From Solanum dulcamara (taxonomy: Eukaryota; Streptophyta; Magnoliopsida; Solanales; Solanaceae), in NCBI RefSeq assembly GCF_947179165.1, contig NC_077244.1, forward strand, positions 69,362,144-69,426,143: a DNA stretch of 64,000 nucleotides, read 5' to 3'. The position numbers were made by a program, and so were the translations under genes. The notes beneath the pieces are model-generated. The model was given only the letters and a program-made list of their open reading frames with translations. It ran no database searches and was not told the origin of the DNA. Positions 33,376 to 47,100 of this stretch are shown piece after piece (the stretch's first letter is position 1; every line of letters begins with the position of its first letter).

Positions 33376-34467
33376 ATGCCTGAAACAACTCAAATTAAGT
33401 CGGGAAATGGTGAGAAAGGAACCATGTATGAAAGCAACCACCCTTACCATCTAAACAATTCAGACTCACCTGGTATGACTCTGGTCAACAATGTCTTCGA
33501 TGGAAGAGGTTATTCAGGTTGGAGGAGATCCATCCTTTTATCCCTATCAGCCAAGAAGAAACTTGGTTTCATCAATGGAACCTGCAAGGCTCCAGAACTG
33601 GAATCTACAGACTTTGAACAATGGAGTTGTGTTAATGACATGATCATATGTTGGATATCAAATGCACTCTCTAAGGATATTGCAAATAGTGTGATGAGTT
33701 CCAAAACTGCTAAGGAACTTTGGGACAGCCTGGAGCAGAGGTTTGGCAAATCAAATGGTGCCAAAATCTACCACCTGCAAAAGGAATTAACGAGTCTAAT
33801 ACAAGGGAATAGTGACATTGCAGGTTACTTCACCAAACTTAAGAGATTATAGGATGAATTGGATGGGATAAATGTAATTGCTTGCTGCTCATGTATATGC
33901 ACTTGTGATGGAAAAGCAAAGTTGACAAAATCACTAGAAGATCAAAGGTTAATCCAATTCCTAATGGGACTAAATGATGTATATGCTCAGGCAAGGGGAA
34001 ATATACTTATGATGAATCCCTTACCTGGAATGGATGTTGCATATTCATTACTTTTGCAGGATGAGAATCAAAGGGAAATGTATGCAAACACAAACTGCAT
34101 CTCTGATTCCGGATCATTTCTGGCAGCAAGTCAAGCAAAACAACAAGAGAACAAACTAATTGCTGAGTTTGCAGCATTCATGGCCAATGGACAGGGAAGA
34201 AATACACAGAGATTCAAACACCAAACAATGAAGGGAACAAACACATACCAGAACCAGAGGTATACCAACCCAGCTCAGAACCAGAGACATGATAAGTCAC
34301 AGAGCAGGTTTAAGGGTAAGAAGAAATATGATCCAAACCTGTCATGCACCTATTGTGGGAAAACATGACATATACATGATGATTGCTACAGGCTGCATGG
34401 ATTTCCTGCAGATTTTGAGTTCACCAACTCCAGAAACTATCAGCATCAGATTAAAGCAAATGCAACC
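33376..34467 (+). pseudogene. Copia gag with two in-frame stops
   Basis: Starts at ATG 33376. The gag core has YSGWRRSILLSLSAKKKLGF and LWDSLEQRFG, typical of the UBN2/retrotran gag domain. A TAG at 33850-33852 stands where a Trp is expected before DELDG. A TGA at 34366-34368 falls inside the CCHC zinc knuckle (CTYCGKT, stop, HIHDDC), in place of a conserved Gly. The frame is otherwise unbroken and continuous with pol at 34468, so only two single-base changes separate it from an open polyprotein. Confidence 0.9.
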
Positions 34468-37400
34468 TTGAATCAGCAAGCAGATGAAGACACTGGGAGG
34501 ACAGATCCTGGAATCAGTGATAAAAATTTTGAAGAACAGTTTAGCAAAAAGCAGATTGCAGAGATGATACAAATGTACAAACAGACTAAGCTGGCAGAAA
34601 CAGGAATCAATGCAAATGCAGTGGCTGGTACCATTTTTAAATACTCAAATTCTGTACCCACTAAGCTTAAGCAGAATACTTGGATAATTGATTCAGGAGC
34701 CTCAGAACACATGTGTTTTGATCCCAATTCCTTCTTATTTCTAAAACCTCTGCCTATGCCTTTGAACATTAATTTACCCAATTCTTTCAAGGTAAGTGTG
34801 ACCCATATAGGGAGCATCTCCATCTTGCCAGGGCAAGTCATAACTGATGTACTGCTTGTACCAGATTTTAAGTATAATCTACTTTCAATTCACAAGTTCT
34901 GTGTTCTGTTTCAGTGTAATGTCCTATTCACTGCTACTGGATGTTTCTTGCAGGACCTTTCAGTGAGGAGTCCTCAAGCTTTTGGTGAAGTTAGAGAAGG
35001 ACTCTATTTATTGGATTCCAACACTGACAAGTCTAGAAATAGTTTCAATTCAAATGATGTATCTTCAGATCCCATCCCACAATCATTTTCAGTTTTTAAT
35101 TCAGTACATGTTAATGCTACCCCTAGTGTGAAACTTTGGCATGTAAGGTTGGGACATCTTCCATTTTCAGCAATGAAGCATTTAAGTTTCCTTCCATGTG
35201 AATCCACCTCTGATTTTGTTTGTGACATATGCCCTAGAGCTAGGCAAACTAGACAACCCTTTCCTACTAGCAACATAAAATCCACACATATCTTTGATCT
35301 TATTCATATAGACACTTGGGGACCCTACAAGTGTAGTACTTACAATGGTTTCAGGTTCTTCCTCACCATAGTAGATGACTACAGTAGAGGGACATGGACA
35401 TTCTTGCTAAGCACCAAAAGCAATGCCTTCTCTGTACTGAAAAGTTTCCTATCCATGGTAGAAAGACAATTCAATGTCAGAGTTAAGACAATCAGATCTG
35501 ACAATGCTTTAGAATTAGGGAAAGGGACACAGGAATCAGCATTTCTTGCTTCTCAAGGAATTTTACATCAGTTGTCCTGTGTTGCTACACCTCAACAAAA
35601 TGGAACTGTTGAGAGAAAACATAGACACCTCTTAGAAATTGCAAGAGGATTGATGTTTCAGTCAAAATTGCCTATGACTTACTGGGGAGAGTCTGTTTTA
35701 ACTGCTACTCATATCATTAATAGACTCCCATCTAGTGTTCTAAAGGGACAAACACCCTATGCAGTACTTCTTAGACAAGAACCTACCTATGCTCACTTGA
35801 GGAATTTTGGATGCTTGTGTTATGCCTCTACTTTGGGACAAGGGAGAAACAAGTTTGATGAAAGGGCTACTGCCTGTGTTTTACTGGGATACCCTTTACA
35901 GCAGAAGGGGTATAAATTGTTATCTCTTGATACAAGGAAAGTGTTTGTATCCAGAGATGTCAGATTTCATGAGTCACATTTTCCTTTCAATTCACCTGAT
36001 AGCTCCCACACACCTATTTTTTTGAACTACCCTTCTTCCTCAGATCATGATCCCTTTTATCCAGCTACTCCCTCAGTACCACCACCTCATACTTCTACCT
36101 ACAGAACCCAATCAGAAGCCACACTTCCTCAGCAGACATCCCCACCTACATCACCAGATACTTCTGCCCCTGCTCCTGTCACAGACCTACCAAGAAGATC
36201 TAGCAGGATGTCTCATGAACCTGGGTACCTAAAAGATTACATTTGCAATAGTGTAATATTCACTGATTCATGGACACCTTATCTTGATCATTCTCATAAG
36301 CCAAAGGGATATGCTTTCTCCTCCTTATCTCTCCATAATCAGAAACTAATTCACTCTCTCTCTAATATCACTGAGCCTAACTGCTACAACCAAGCCTCCC
36401 AACATCCAGCATGGAGAGAGGCCATGAACTCCGAACTTCAGGCCTTAGCAACCAATCACACCTGGGATGTTGTCCTGCTGCCTAAAGGAAAGAGAGCTTT
36501 ACCTTGCAAATGGGTATACAAGATAAAGCATCTCTCGGATGGGAGGATTGAACGACTCAAGGCCAGACTAGTCGTCAGGGGGGATATACAAAGAGAAGGT
36601 ATAGATTATGGAGAAACATTTTCACCTGTTGTGAAGATGACCACTATCCGGTGCCTACTGACCATTGCAGCTAAAAAGAAGTGGTCTGTTTCACAATTGG
36701 ATGTCAACAATGCATTCTTGCATGGTGACCTCCAAGAAGAGGTTTTTATGAAGTTCCCAGCAGGACTGACACCTCCTAGCCCTAACCATGTCTGCCTCCT
36801 GAAGAAATCATTATATGGCTTAAAGCAGGCTTCCCGGCAGTGGTATGTTCGGCTTGCAGGAGCCTTAGCTTTCAAAGGCTATTCTCCATCTTTAAACGAT
36901 TACTCTTTTTTTTTCAAGCACAACGGGACACTTACTTCTATCCTAGCAGTATATGTCGACGATATTCTCCTCACTGGAAATGATCTGTATGAACTCGAAA
37001 CTATCAAATGCTTTCTCAACACAGAATTCAGAGTTAAAAACCTAGGTGAAATTCACCATTTTCTTGGGATGGAAATTTTGAGAGAAGATCAAGGATTTAT
37101 TGTAAATCAACGGCAGTTTACCATGGACCTTCTTCATGAGTTTGATGTCTCTCATCTGCCTGCAGTTCATTCTCCGCTGGATCCCTCCTTCAAGTTTCGA
37201 GCAGACGACAGCCCTCGTTTGGATAATCCCACTCTCTATCGTCACTTGGTTGGCAAGTTGAATTTTTTGACCAACACTCGCCCAGATCTATGCTTTGCTG
37301 TTCTTGCCCTGAGTCAATACATGCAACGACCCTGTTTGTCCCATTTCTCGGCTGCCTTACGCGTGTTACGCTACCTGAATACAGATCCAGCTCAGGGAAT

Positions 37401-38016
37401 CCTCCTTTCTTCCGACCCCTCATTTTCTCTACTGGCCTTTTGCGATGCGGACTGGGCATCTTGTAAAGATTCACGAAAATCGGTCAGTGGTTTTTTTATC
37501 ACCCTCGGAGGAGCCCCAATCTCTTGGAAATCGAAGAAACAAATCTCGATCTCCTTGTCCTCCGCCGAAGCAGAATACAGGTCCATGCGCCGTGTTACTG
37601 CTGAACTTACTTGGTTAGTTCGGCTTCTTGAAGACCTTTCTGCCCCAATTTCTCTTCCGATTCCGCTACGCTCAGACAGTCAAGCAGCCATCCATATAGC
37701 TCGAAACCCGGTCTTCCATGAGCGCACTAAACATGTTGAGCTCGATTGTCATTTTGTGCGCCAACAGGTTCAATCCGGCCTGATTACCCTCTCATTTGTT
37801 CCTTCTAGAGAACAGCTCGCCGATCTCTTCACTAAGCCCCTTTCTGGGGTTTCTCATCAAGCGATCCTGCGCAAGTTGAAGGCACTGACACTCCCCTCCA
37901 ACTTGAGGGGGGATGTTGGAGAAGCTTACAGAGACAAAGAAAAAGAAGAGAAGAAGCAGACGATGAAGAAGCTGAAGAACTCAGCAAAGCACAATGAGGA
38001 AAGAGGAAGAAGCTGA
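34468..38016 (+). CDS. Copia pol polyprotein (protease, integrase, reverse transcriptase, RNase H)
   Basis: 1,182 codons without a break. In order: protease IDSGASEH (near 34686), GAG-pre-integrase LWHVRLGHL (near 35133), integrase with HIDTWGP, RSDNALE and [10 protein letters not shown], then reverse transcriptase [26 protein letters not shown] and YVDDILLTG (near 36951), and RNase H CDADWASC (near 37441) with SSAEAEYR. The last 34 codons run into the 3' LTR. All catalytic motifs look intact; only gag is interrupted. The reading frame matches gag, as expected for one polyprotein. Confidence 0.95.
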   Translation: MNQQADEDTGRTDPGISDKNFEEQFSKKQIAEMIQMYKQTKLAETGINANAVAGTIFKYSNSVPTKLKQNTWIIDSGASEHMCFDPNSFLFLKPLPMPLNINLPNSFKVSVTHIGSISILPGQVITDVLLVPDFKYNLLSIHKFCVLFQCNVLFTATGCFLQDLSVRSPQAFGEVREGLYLLDSNTDKSRNSFNSNDVSSDPIPQSFSVFNSVHVNATPSVKLWHVRLGHLPFSAMKHLSFLPCESTSDFVCDICPRARQTRQPFPTSNIKSTHIFDLIHIDTWGPYKCSTYNGFRFFLTIVDDYSRGTWTFLLSTKSNAFSVLKSFLSMVERQFNVRVKTIRSDNALELGKGTQESAFLASQGILHQLSCVATPQQNGTVERKHRHLLEIARGLMFQSKLPMTYWGESVLTATHIINRLPSSVLKGQTPYAVLLRQEPTYAHLRNFGCLCYASTLGQGRNKFDERATACVLLGYPLQQKGYKLLSLDTRKVFVSRDVRFHESHFPFNSPDSSHTPIFLNYPSSSDHDPFYPATPSVPPPHTSTYRTQSEATLPQQTSPPTSPDTSAPAPVTDLPRRSSRMSHEPGYLKDYICNSVIFTDSWTPYLDHSHKPKGYAFSSLSLHNQKLIHSLSNITEPNCYNQASQHPAWREAMNSELQALATNHTWDVVLLPKGKRALPCKWVYKIKHLSDGRIERLKARLVVRGDIQREGIDYGETFSPVVKMTTIRCLLTIAAKKKWSVSQLDVNNAFLHGDLQEEVFMKFPAGLTPPSPNHVCLLKKSLYGLKQASRQWYVRLAGALAFKGYSPSLNDYSFFFKHNGTLTSILAVYVDDILLTGNDLYELETIKCFLNTEFRVKNLGEIHHFLGMEILREDQGFIVNQRQFTMDLLHEFDVSHLPAVHSPLDPSFKFRADDSPRLDNPTLYRHLVGKLNFLTNTRPDLCFAVLALSQYMQRPCLSHFSAALRVLRYLNTDPAQGILLSSDPSFSLLAFCDADWASCKDSRKSVSGFFITLGGAPISWKSKKQISISLSSAEAEYRSMRRVTAELTWLVRLLEDLSAPISLPIPLRSDSQAAIHIARNPVFHERTKHVELDCHFVRQQVQSGLITLSFVPSREQLADLFTKPLSGVSHQAILRKLKALTLPSNLRGDVGEAYRDKEKEEKKQTMKKLKNSAKHNEERGRS

Positions 38017-38080
38017 AGAGTTTAAAACTCTTCAGCCCTCACATTTGGGGCATCCACGTGGAGCCTCCCTCTCCACATAA

Positions 38081-38113
<33 letters not shown>

Positions 38114-38326
38114 AAAATCTGCCACAACTACACTTAAATTTAAATATATTTATGCCCATATATTTATGGGTAAGTAGAATATAGTTTTGCACAAAATTAA
38201 AAATAGCCCATGTCTTCTTGTCTCCATTTTAGCTATTGTACAATTCTATATAAACTAATGTACATACTAAAGATGAATATACAGAAATTTGATATCTCAG
38301 CATCTTCCCCTCTTCAATTCTTTACA
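37914..38326 (+). repeat. 3' LTR of young copia
   Basis: 413 bases. Differences from the 5' LTR: A to C in the CACAA(A/C)TACAC word, A to G in TTTAT(A/G)CCC, and a shorter TA run. Confidence 0.95.
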
Positions 38327-38782
38327 TAGATCATGCATGTTACTCATTTATTTTTAATCTCCTCAAATTTCTATAGGAGTTACACGTTTGATGCCTTTGG
38401 GGTGTCAATTTTTGGCTCATAAAAATTTAACTAGTTTAAACTAGAGTTATTCGAATTAGATAATGATGCATTTCTCCACTTAGAATGTGTTTCATGCGAC
38501 TTGTCTTTAAAACAAATTTTAAACAGTTTGAGTGATGGAATTTTGTTGAGCTATGTCAAATGTGAAGTTTCGATGATTGACAAATGACAAATATAAAATA
38601 TATTATATAAGAATTTGTTTCTAAATATATATCTCAAATAAGAAGATGGTAGTGCTTGTGATAGACAAACAACTACTAACGAATCAAATCCTTATAATGT
38701 CTAGTGAAAAAACTTTATTACACAAATTCTATGCACAAAGTGAAGAAACGTAACCAAATCCGTCTAACAGACTGGAGACCAG

Positions 38783-38866
38783 GGCCGAAGCGACCTTGAG
38801 TATAAGGTTCATCTGAACTCCCTTCGGCAGAAAATTATATTATTTATACATAGTTAAAATAATTTT

Positions 38867-38910
<44 letters not shown>

Positions 38911-38989
38911 TGTCGAACTCCTTTTATTAATTTATGTGTCTATTCTTCAAATTTTGAATCCTCTTAATGAAAATTCTGACTCCGCCAAA
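38783..38989. mobile_element. Short Solanaceae TIR repeat
   Basis: One end reads GGGCCGAAGCGACCTTGAG and the other TTCTGACTCCGCC, with an (AT)n centre. These are the familiar ends of a widespread nightshade repeat whose left end normally reads GGCGGAGCCAG. The inverted match is imperfect. Confidence 0.45.
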
Positions 38990-39854
38990 TGATCAGCTGA
39001 TGCAAAACAGACTTCAAGTGCAAGAAGGATTTCTCGAGAGATTTGGCTTATGGAATAAACATGCGTAATAACATTTTCTCTTCTTTTTTTTTTCGTACAA
39101 ACCCAACGTGGGGCTTAAAATACAATCCCTCTCTATTTTTTTCTACAATACAACAAAACAAAATGAATAAAATAAAAATACAAGTTGTGCCTCATTGTAA
39201 GCTCTCACAGCACTGGAAGTTAGGGTCATCAATAATTAAAAAAGGGATGACTCATGCGTTGATAGTCATCAAGAACTAGATGGAATGATTCATGCATTGG
39301 TAGAGTGATCACACTACAGTGCCATAAAATTAGTAGCTTAAAGCCAATTTTTTATTCAGACATAAGTTAAACTTTTTTTTTGCGAAAAAAGCTTTCATAC
39401 ATATTTTTATTTGAAAGTATATCATTTTACTCCTTTAAAAATGCAAAGTTTATTAATAATTTTTAATAATCAATTATAGTTCTTTTCAATTGACAATATA
39501 GCTAATCAATCACATGGCTAAATAACTCTCTTTCCTTTTCTTTTTATAAAGCTTTTGTCTTTTATACATTAAAATATTTTATAAACAAAAATTAATAATA
39601 GAATCTACTATTCATTAAAGAAAATGGGACCTAAAAATTTGGAGCCCAAAGCCTTTATTTGAGAAGGGGATGGTCCATGCATTAGTAGGAGTCATCAAGA
39701 TTTAAAGGGGATGATTCATGCATTGATAAACTCAATTTGCTAACAAGTAAGCAAAATTAACAGGACGAGAGGTTAGGTCATGGAATAATTTTATCCTGCC
39801 AAGTGCCAAACTTCTTTGTTTTTTTCCGTTTTGTTATTCTTTTCTCTTAAAGAA

Positions 39855-40197
39855 AAAGTACATGTTTGGTACGAAGGAAAATATTCTTTAAAGAAAATAA
39901 GTTGGTCACTTATATATTTTCTGTTATTTGCTAAGTAAATAAAAAATATAATTTTAAAAGTAATTATATATAATTTACATAAATATTATAAGGGATTGAG
40001 TGGTTGTAAGGTGGTGGAGCTGAGATGTGTTGAAGGGTGAGGAGGTGACAATTAATGAAGAATATCACTATGTAAGAGTCATTCTTTTTTATTAAAAAAA
40101 ATCCTACTAAAAATATTTTTTTAAAATTTTGACCAACTAATCATAGAAAAATTTGAATGAATTTTTCTGAAAATGTATTCCCCCTACCAAACACGCC
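39855..40197. mobile_element. MITE with TGTTTGGTA termini
   Basis: Left end TGTTTGGTACGAAGGAAAATA and right end TTCCCCCTACCAAACACG form an imperfect terminal inverted repeat. No coding capacity. Confidence 0.5.
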
Positions 40198-41127
40198 CAC
40201 AGAGTTACAAAAAATATATAGAATAACTATTTACATACACAAAAAATATAAAGTTATTTTACACTATTAATGTAGTTTGACATGTCGTAACATTTTACTT
40301 ATCAATACTTTTCAAGCTACTCTGCATTTATTATAAACAAACTTGTAATTACCTTTTGGAATGATTTAATAGTTACAATAACTATGCATAAAAGTTTAAC
40401 TCGAAAAGTATAATAAGATTCCGGTCTTTTAGTTACAACCATTCCAAATGGCACAGGGAATTAAGGTCACTCAAGAAAATTGCAACCGTGTACAACAAAA
40501 TGTGCAAAAATAAAAAATAAAAAAAGGAGGAGAAAAAGGGACAGCCATCATTTAGAAGTTTTAAAAAGGAATTTAATTTCCTCATTTAGGCTAGTTTTTC
40601 CTTAATCTAATTTTATAGCTCAACTACTTTAATTTTTTAATTACAACTATTAAACAATTTATTTTGTTAAATCTGAACAAGCCCTCCTCCATTTCTGATA
40701 CGAGTCTTTTGATAGAGTGTTTTATTTTTAAAATAAAATTGTCTAAATTAAATATAAATTAATTAGATTTTAAAACAGATACCGGACAACGAGAATAAAC
40801 CAGAGAAACAACAATGATATACTATAGTGGCAACAGCATATATTGTCGTTGAGTTAAAAATTAACCCCACCAAAAACTGATCTTGATTCTAATTGAGTAT
40901 CAAGAGATATGATTACTAATTTATTATCGTATTTAATTATATTATACTACTATAACATGGATGACACTTTTCGTTTTTAAGTGGGGTAATGGAGTTGACA
41001 TTCAAAGATTACATTATAATTACTCTTCAAGAAAGACTTTCTTTTCAACGGAATAATTGTTGTGTCCGCAAATTCGAAATCTTTTTGAGATCACTTCAAC
41101 AAGCTGACAAATATATTCATTATGCTG

Positions 41128-41317
41128 GTCGCGGAGTCAAAAATTTTATTAGAAAAAATTCAAAATATAAAAAATTACTAAGTATATAAAAAAATCATTT
41201 AATCATTTTATTAAAAAAATCAAAATATATAAAAAAATTAAATATGCAAAAAAATAGAGAAAATTCAATATTTACTAAATATACATCCAATATATATTCA
41301 TGCCCTCTAGCTCCGCG
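41128..41317. mobile_element. Short TIR repeat with CGCGGAG termini
   Basis: Left CGCGGAGTCAAAAATTTT and right CCTCTAGCTCCGCG are inverted copies around an A-rich core of TATAAAAAAAT-like units. Related scraps lie at 43415-43470 and 44398-44465. Confidence 0.5.
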
Positions 41318-44029
41318 TTTGCATTCATGACTTATATAACTAATTGGTGGTTTGGAAATAAATAAATATTGCCTTTAATCTATGTCAATCATTCTTTTTA
41401 ATCTGTCAAAAGAAAATTATGTTATGATGATGTGTTTCAGATTAAAAATTAAAAGATATTTTTTATATGTATCAAAAGCATTTTTTTTGTAATTTTTTTA
41501 TATTCAATCAAATATTATTATATATAATGAACATAATGAAAAATATTGAATTGCCTAGTCATTTAGAGGTACTAACATAGAACATTATTGAACATAACCT
41601 GTCGAATCTATATTTGCCCATATGCCTAATAAATCTCTTGAACATATATACCTTGGTATAAGCTTCAACCAGGGCTACTCAGCATTTGTTTTTTTTTATT
41701 CACTTGAAAATATTTTTTATGCTTTTTAAAAAATTTGTGCAAGCTAAGCATATATAGGTTCAACATCTGAATGATAATTCTTTAGTTTAAAGTCAACAAC
41801 TTCAATCATGCTCTATGTGATTTTTGTTAAGTCATTCAAATTCATCTGAATACATACTTTTCACAAGGTATTATCATCACGTCGACATGTTTCTATATTT
41901 TTATGATACAAAGATATTGCTAAAACATAATGCACAAAAACACTTTCAATATGCAATATGATATTATCTTTTTTTTTCTAGATCATACATTTTTCTCCAA
42001 AAGATTTCATATTATCAATATTATTTTGTTTTAAATTTTATGATCAAACGCCTACTTAATATCTCATCGTCCACCTTAAAGCAAGAATTCCCCTAACTTA
42101 ATAAGTCCACAATTCCATCATGCACCAAAAAGAAGGGCCCATGACCCAGGCGGACAAGACTAAGCGGCGCATAATGGGCCGAGGAATCCATCTCCTATAT
42201 GGCCCCTGCATTGCCTTACAGTGGGAAGCCATATGGATTATAGCATTATTTTTTTAAAAAAAAAAATATCTCACCCTGTAATAAAATTTAAAGTAATTAA
42301 ATTGCGAAAATAATTTCAACATCCTCATTGAGAGTCATTTTGAGACTTTATTTTTGAATCGTAAGTCTCAGCGTATTTCATGTTTGCTCGCTTTTGATTT
42401 TTTTTCCGATTAGATTTTACTCGTACAGTTAATATAGATCGACTATGATATATTTAACTTCTTCTTTTATATGCTTATCTGCAACATCTAGTTGGCGCAC
42501 TCATGGGCACACTCCTCTTTGGGACGGTTTGGTCTAACTGACAATTGTTGATTTATTGTGTTTTATTTCATCAAGCTTAGGGCCCGCTTGTAATTGAAAC
42601 TTGCAAATATTTTGAAGAATTTTTTAAAAAATCTATTTTTTAACTTTTACTCACAAGCTCTTACTAATTGTTATGAACTTTATTCATCATGTATAACTTT
42701 AAGTTTTAAAAATATACTTTTAACCCCTTAAATTAAATTATCATCGGAACCCATTATATATAAGAAGTGAAGAAAGATGAGCGTTCGGTTCATGCAACTT
42801 TTGTGGTTGTGGAGTCCCTTTTCAGTATAAAACGAACAAAAAAAACTCATGATGATTTTTTAGACTTTGGACTTTGAATTTGTAGACTTTGCACAATAAA
42901 AGGACTTTGAGCCACTAATTTATAGGTGGCAAATCCAGAAAAGCTACGCTAGAGAAACAAAAACAATTTTTGAAGATAAAAAGTTCATTTACTTTTTTCA
43001 AATGTTGTCCCAAAGATTTCCAGGTAGGTCACCATATCTATATACCTTTATCTGTGCAGTATTTTTTATATTTAAAAAGTTAATATTTTATCCTTAATTA
43101 AATTAGTTATAGTCACGTAAATATCAAGCTTCAAACCTGTTACTTTTTTCTTAAACTTCATTTTCAGTCAGAAAGTTTCGCATAAATTAGATAAAAGAAT
43201 TATTATTTCACTATTACTACGAAGATGTGTGTGTATACTTGTGTGCGTGGTAGAGCGAAAATTTGAAGTTTGTGAATTCTGAATTTTGACTTTTTTAAGT
43301 TACGAAGTTATCAAATAATTTGTACATATTCAATAAATATTTGAACCAGAAGTCACTGGACATGATTAAATCTGTAGCTAACACACACTCCTTTACACAC
43401 ATGTGTATATATGCAGTGACGAATCTAGAAATTCCAATAGGAGGATTCAAAAATTAGAACATAAGCCACTACAATGAAAAGTACAATGTCATATATTATA
43501 TGTATGTATAGCTGGTGAAAACAGCAATATGGAATTTGTGCTCTCTTCTTCGAGTGCTTCATTGAATATTGTCACAATGATGATAAATTGGACGATTGAA
43601 ATTTCACTTTTTTTCCAAAAAAAAAAAAAAGTTAATGGGTATCCATCAATCATCAAACAAATACATAAATAAATGATTGATAGATATATATTTTTAATAC
43701 AAAATTGGTATTATTCCTTCTTGTTTTCAGTAATATTCTTAACTGTGGTTTGCTTTATTTATTGCCCCTGCCCAACAGGTATAGATTCTTTCTCTGTAAC
43801 GCTTTCTAAACTCAAGGGGAAAATGGACGGATGATTTTTTGTGCTCTGCTTTTATTCTCTTTTTTTATTTCCTCTGTTCAAAAGATTGCCTTCTTTTTCC
43901 TTTTCATGGATGCCCTTTTATTTCTTTATCAGTTTCTAGGTTGTATATTAGGCAGCTGGTTCACACATATTTAAGTGTTTTTTTTTGTTTTGCATATTCA
44001 TATGTCTTATTCTATTTTGGGCCTACTAT

Positions 44030-44037
44030 TATAAATA
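44030..44037 (+). promoter_or_regulatory. TATA box of the thioesterase gene
   Basis: TATAAATA about 72 bases before the ATG at 44109, a normal distance for a plant promoter with a short leader. Confidence 0.5.
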
Positions 44038-44108
44038 GAGACTACTGGTTTGGCTTGTCTTCATTGCAGTTCAGTACCATTTCTCAGTTCAACTTTGAAG
44101 AGAGAAAT

Positions 44109-47100
44109 ATGAGTTATTTAAACTCTTCAACTGGCTCTGGTTAGTTGCAATGTACAATCTGTTCTTTTTTTTCTTTCTTGATATTGGAAACAGACTCTCT
44201 ACCTGCACTAGGTAGGGCTAAGGTCTACGTAAACTCTACTCTCCGCACACTCCACTTGTGGGATTTCTAAGTTTTGTTGTTGTTGTTGCTTCTTGATATC
44301 CACCTAGTTTAGCATTGAGGGTTGTTCTGTTCTCCTTTGGAAATGTTATAATTAGCTTATGTCTTTATGGTGGTATAAGATATTGGTTTGGGATCAGGGG
44401 GCGGAGCTAGAAGTCAATGTACGGTTCTGTCAAATTCAGTAGCTTTAATTCAAACCCTGTATTTTCATTGCGAAGTTTACTGGTTATTAACACATGATAT
44501 CACTATCGTAGAATTTAGAATGCATAAAGTTCAAATCTTGGCTCCATCTGCTTGAGATGAGTTTAAATGAAGCGATATGAATAGTGAGGATTCACAACAT
44601 ATCATGATTTGCTTGGGATTGAGTCATGGTAGTTGGAGTTGTACTTGTAGTTTATTTCCTTATGCCACTAGATTTAGTAAAGCCACTTTTACATTGCAAT
44701 AGCTATAATCTATGTGGGAACTTTTTTTCTCCCTTCTCTAGTTTTATGTCTTTGCTAAACATCTTTCATGCTTCAAGCATTTGCTAGTGGATTAATAAGT
44801 TAGTTAAATAAAATTGCAGGAAGTAGAACTTCTAGGATGACATTCGAGTTCGGGAGGACATATGTAGTGAGGCCCAAAGGGAAACACCAAGCTACAATAG
44901 TTTGGTTGCATGGCCTTGGTGATAATGGCTCCAGGTAAAATCTATTTACCTTTTAAGTCGCTATTTTTTGGTTAACAATTTAACATATCAAAGACAGTTA
45001 CTTTCTTGTGCTTAGCTGTGCCTGATTTTCTTTCTGTAATTTGAAACAAATTGCAATAGCATGAAATTACCATGACAAGCCATATGTGATCAAATGTTTC
45101 ATTGTTTTCTGCAACTGCTATTACATTCAAACCTTTAGAGAAAATCACAATAACCTTTTGTGCATTTCTCATCCTCCGTGTTTTAGTGTCACTTTCCAAA
45201 ATGTAAGATATCATTAATAATATCATAGATCTCACAGACAACCTTGGTATTAGTACTGTATCGGAGAGATACTGTATTCTGTTAGTAAAGGCAAAAAGAA
45301 AGATTTGTGTATACTGTTCTCTTAGTACGGAGTTCCCTTGTATCAATTAAAAGAATCTACAAGAAAATGTGTTATTCTGCTAAGCCAGGAGAAGAAAAAC
45401 CAGATGAAGAGTATGTTACTGATGGATGTGTCCAATTAAGAAGCCGGTCATTGTAAATGTTTTTGTTGGCTCACCCTTTTAAGATAGATTAACTCTATTG
45501 ATGGGAAAAAGCAGAGGCACTTAATTCTTACTTTTAGAATATTTTTTGCTAAAACAAGGTTTGGAGAAAGCAGAAGCATTAACTATTACATTAGGCATTA
45601 CCTGTTGTTGTATTATCTTTTCTTTGTTCTCCTTCCTGGAATGAAGATCAGCAGAAACTGGATTATAAGGTGTTTATACTTATTTGTGTTTTTGGGGCAA
45701 CTACTTCACTAACTTAGTTATTTATGTGGTGGATTTTCAACATGTTAAGTAAGTTTTGTCAGACAGAATTTATCTTGAAAATCAGACTGAGGCAGATGGA
45801 GCATAAATCCTATTAGAAGAAACATTGAACTTGTTTGCAGTTGTTAGATCAAAGCTTTTGCTCTGATGCTTGTGTTTCCAGTACCTTTGTCTCTTATCTA
45901 TATGTTTGTTATTTCATCCTGAAATATAATGAATGCATTTGTTGATCTCTTCGCTTCTTTATGCAGTTGGTCCCAACTTTTGGAAAGCCTACCCCTTCCT
46001 AATGTAAGCAATGAGCTTGGATAACTTCTTAAATTTTGCTCTACATGGTTACATCTATACAACTCCTTTAACCTAGTCTTTAAACTAAATCATTGTTTGT
46101 GAAATTATATAACCTTGTAGATCAAATGGATATGTCCAACAGCCCCAACTCGTCCTGTAGCTATACTCGGTGGATTTCCTTGCACTGCATGTAAGAATGA
46201 AACCCAATAGTATCACATGTTAACTAAAATAACTGTTATTAAGGGTCCCAATATGTTATTCCAGGGTTTGACGTGGGAGAACTTTCTGATGATGGTCCTG
46301 ATGATTTTGAAGGATTAGATGCTTCAGTTGCACATATTGCAAACCTATTGTCAACTGAACCAGCAGATGGTAAGTTCCAGATAATCGGGTAATGTAGACC
46401 TAAAATACCAGTATCTCCTGTGTATTTGTTACGCCAAATTCCGTATATAATAATCATCTTATTTACTACTGTGAATGCTTAATTAGTTGACAATTCTCAT
46501 TGGCTCATATAGTTGGCTTAGTTTTTCTCTTTGCTAAGCTTACCTCTTTCTGAAAGTTTGTTATGGCAAGCTGGTTGCTTCACATGGATTTCTTAGATTG
46601 TTTTATCTAGTATTGGAATTAAATGGGACGGATAGAAAGGAATAGATGCGGAGACTAACCCCAACAAGATTGCGATTGCTGCTTTGTTGATAGATTTTCT
46701 GTAAAATATTTGTATTGTTAGGTCTGTTTTATTCGTGATCTGATTAGCAATTTAAACCGTGTGGTACAGTTAAACTTGGTATTGGAGGTTTCAGCATGGG
46801 TGCAGCCACTGCACTCTACTCAGCAACTTGCTTTGCACAAGGAAAATATGGAAATGGAAACACCTACCCAGTCAACTTAAGGGCTATCATAGGTCTAAGC
46901 GGGTGGCTTCCTGGTTCAAGGTTTGATTGCATATCATATCTCATACTTGTCGATGTAGCTGAGGAATAATATGAAATACTATCTGCATTAGATTTTAGAT
47001 AAATTATATGTATGAATTGTATGAAACGTGAGTCTTACAAATCAGCTCCCTAGATGCCTAAAGTTTCTATTATTCAAGAACTATAAAAAGGGAGGTACCA

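Larger units (their letters stand above)
32833..38326 (+). mobile_element. Young full-length Ty1/copia retrotransposon
   Basis: A complete element of 5,494 bases with the perfect 5-base target duplication TAGAT at 32828-32832 and 38327-38331. The LTRs begin TGTTGGAG and end TTTACA. The primer-binding site TAGTATCAGAGC begins at 33250, one base off the initiator Met-tRNA match, and the purine tract TTGAGGGGGGA is at 37903-37913. The LTRs differ by two substitutions that I can see and a 4-base change in a TA repeat, so insertion is recent. A single frame runs through gag and pol with only two stops. Confidence 0.97.
38332..44029. other. AT-rich intergenic region with MITEs
   Basis: About 5.7 kb with no supported gene. 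Three TIR-type repeats in it are listed separately. Microsatellite (AT)n at about 38872-38905. Confidence 0.6.

Noticed and set aside
33262..33450. Minus-strand frame in the copia leader
   Set aside because: It reads the complement of CATCATCTTC-type repeats in the untranslated leader.
43839..44144. A longer N-terminus for the thioesterase from an upstream frame
   Set aside because: This in-frame extension is T-rich and hydrophobic, crosses the TATA box, and is unlike the family; the ATG at 44109 gives the normal start.
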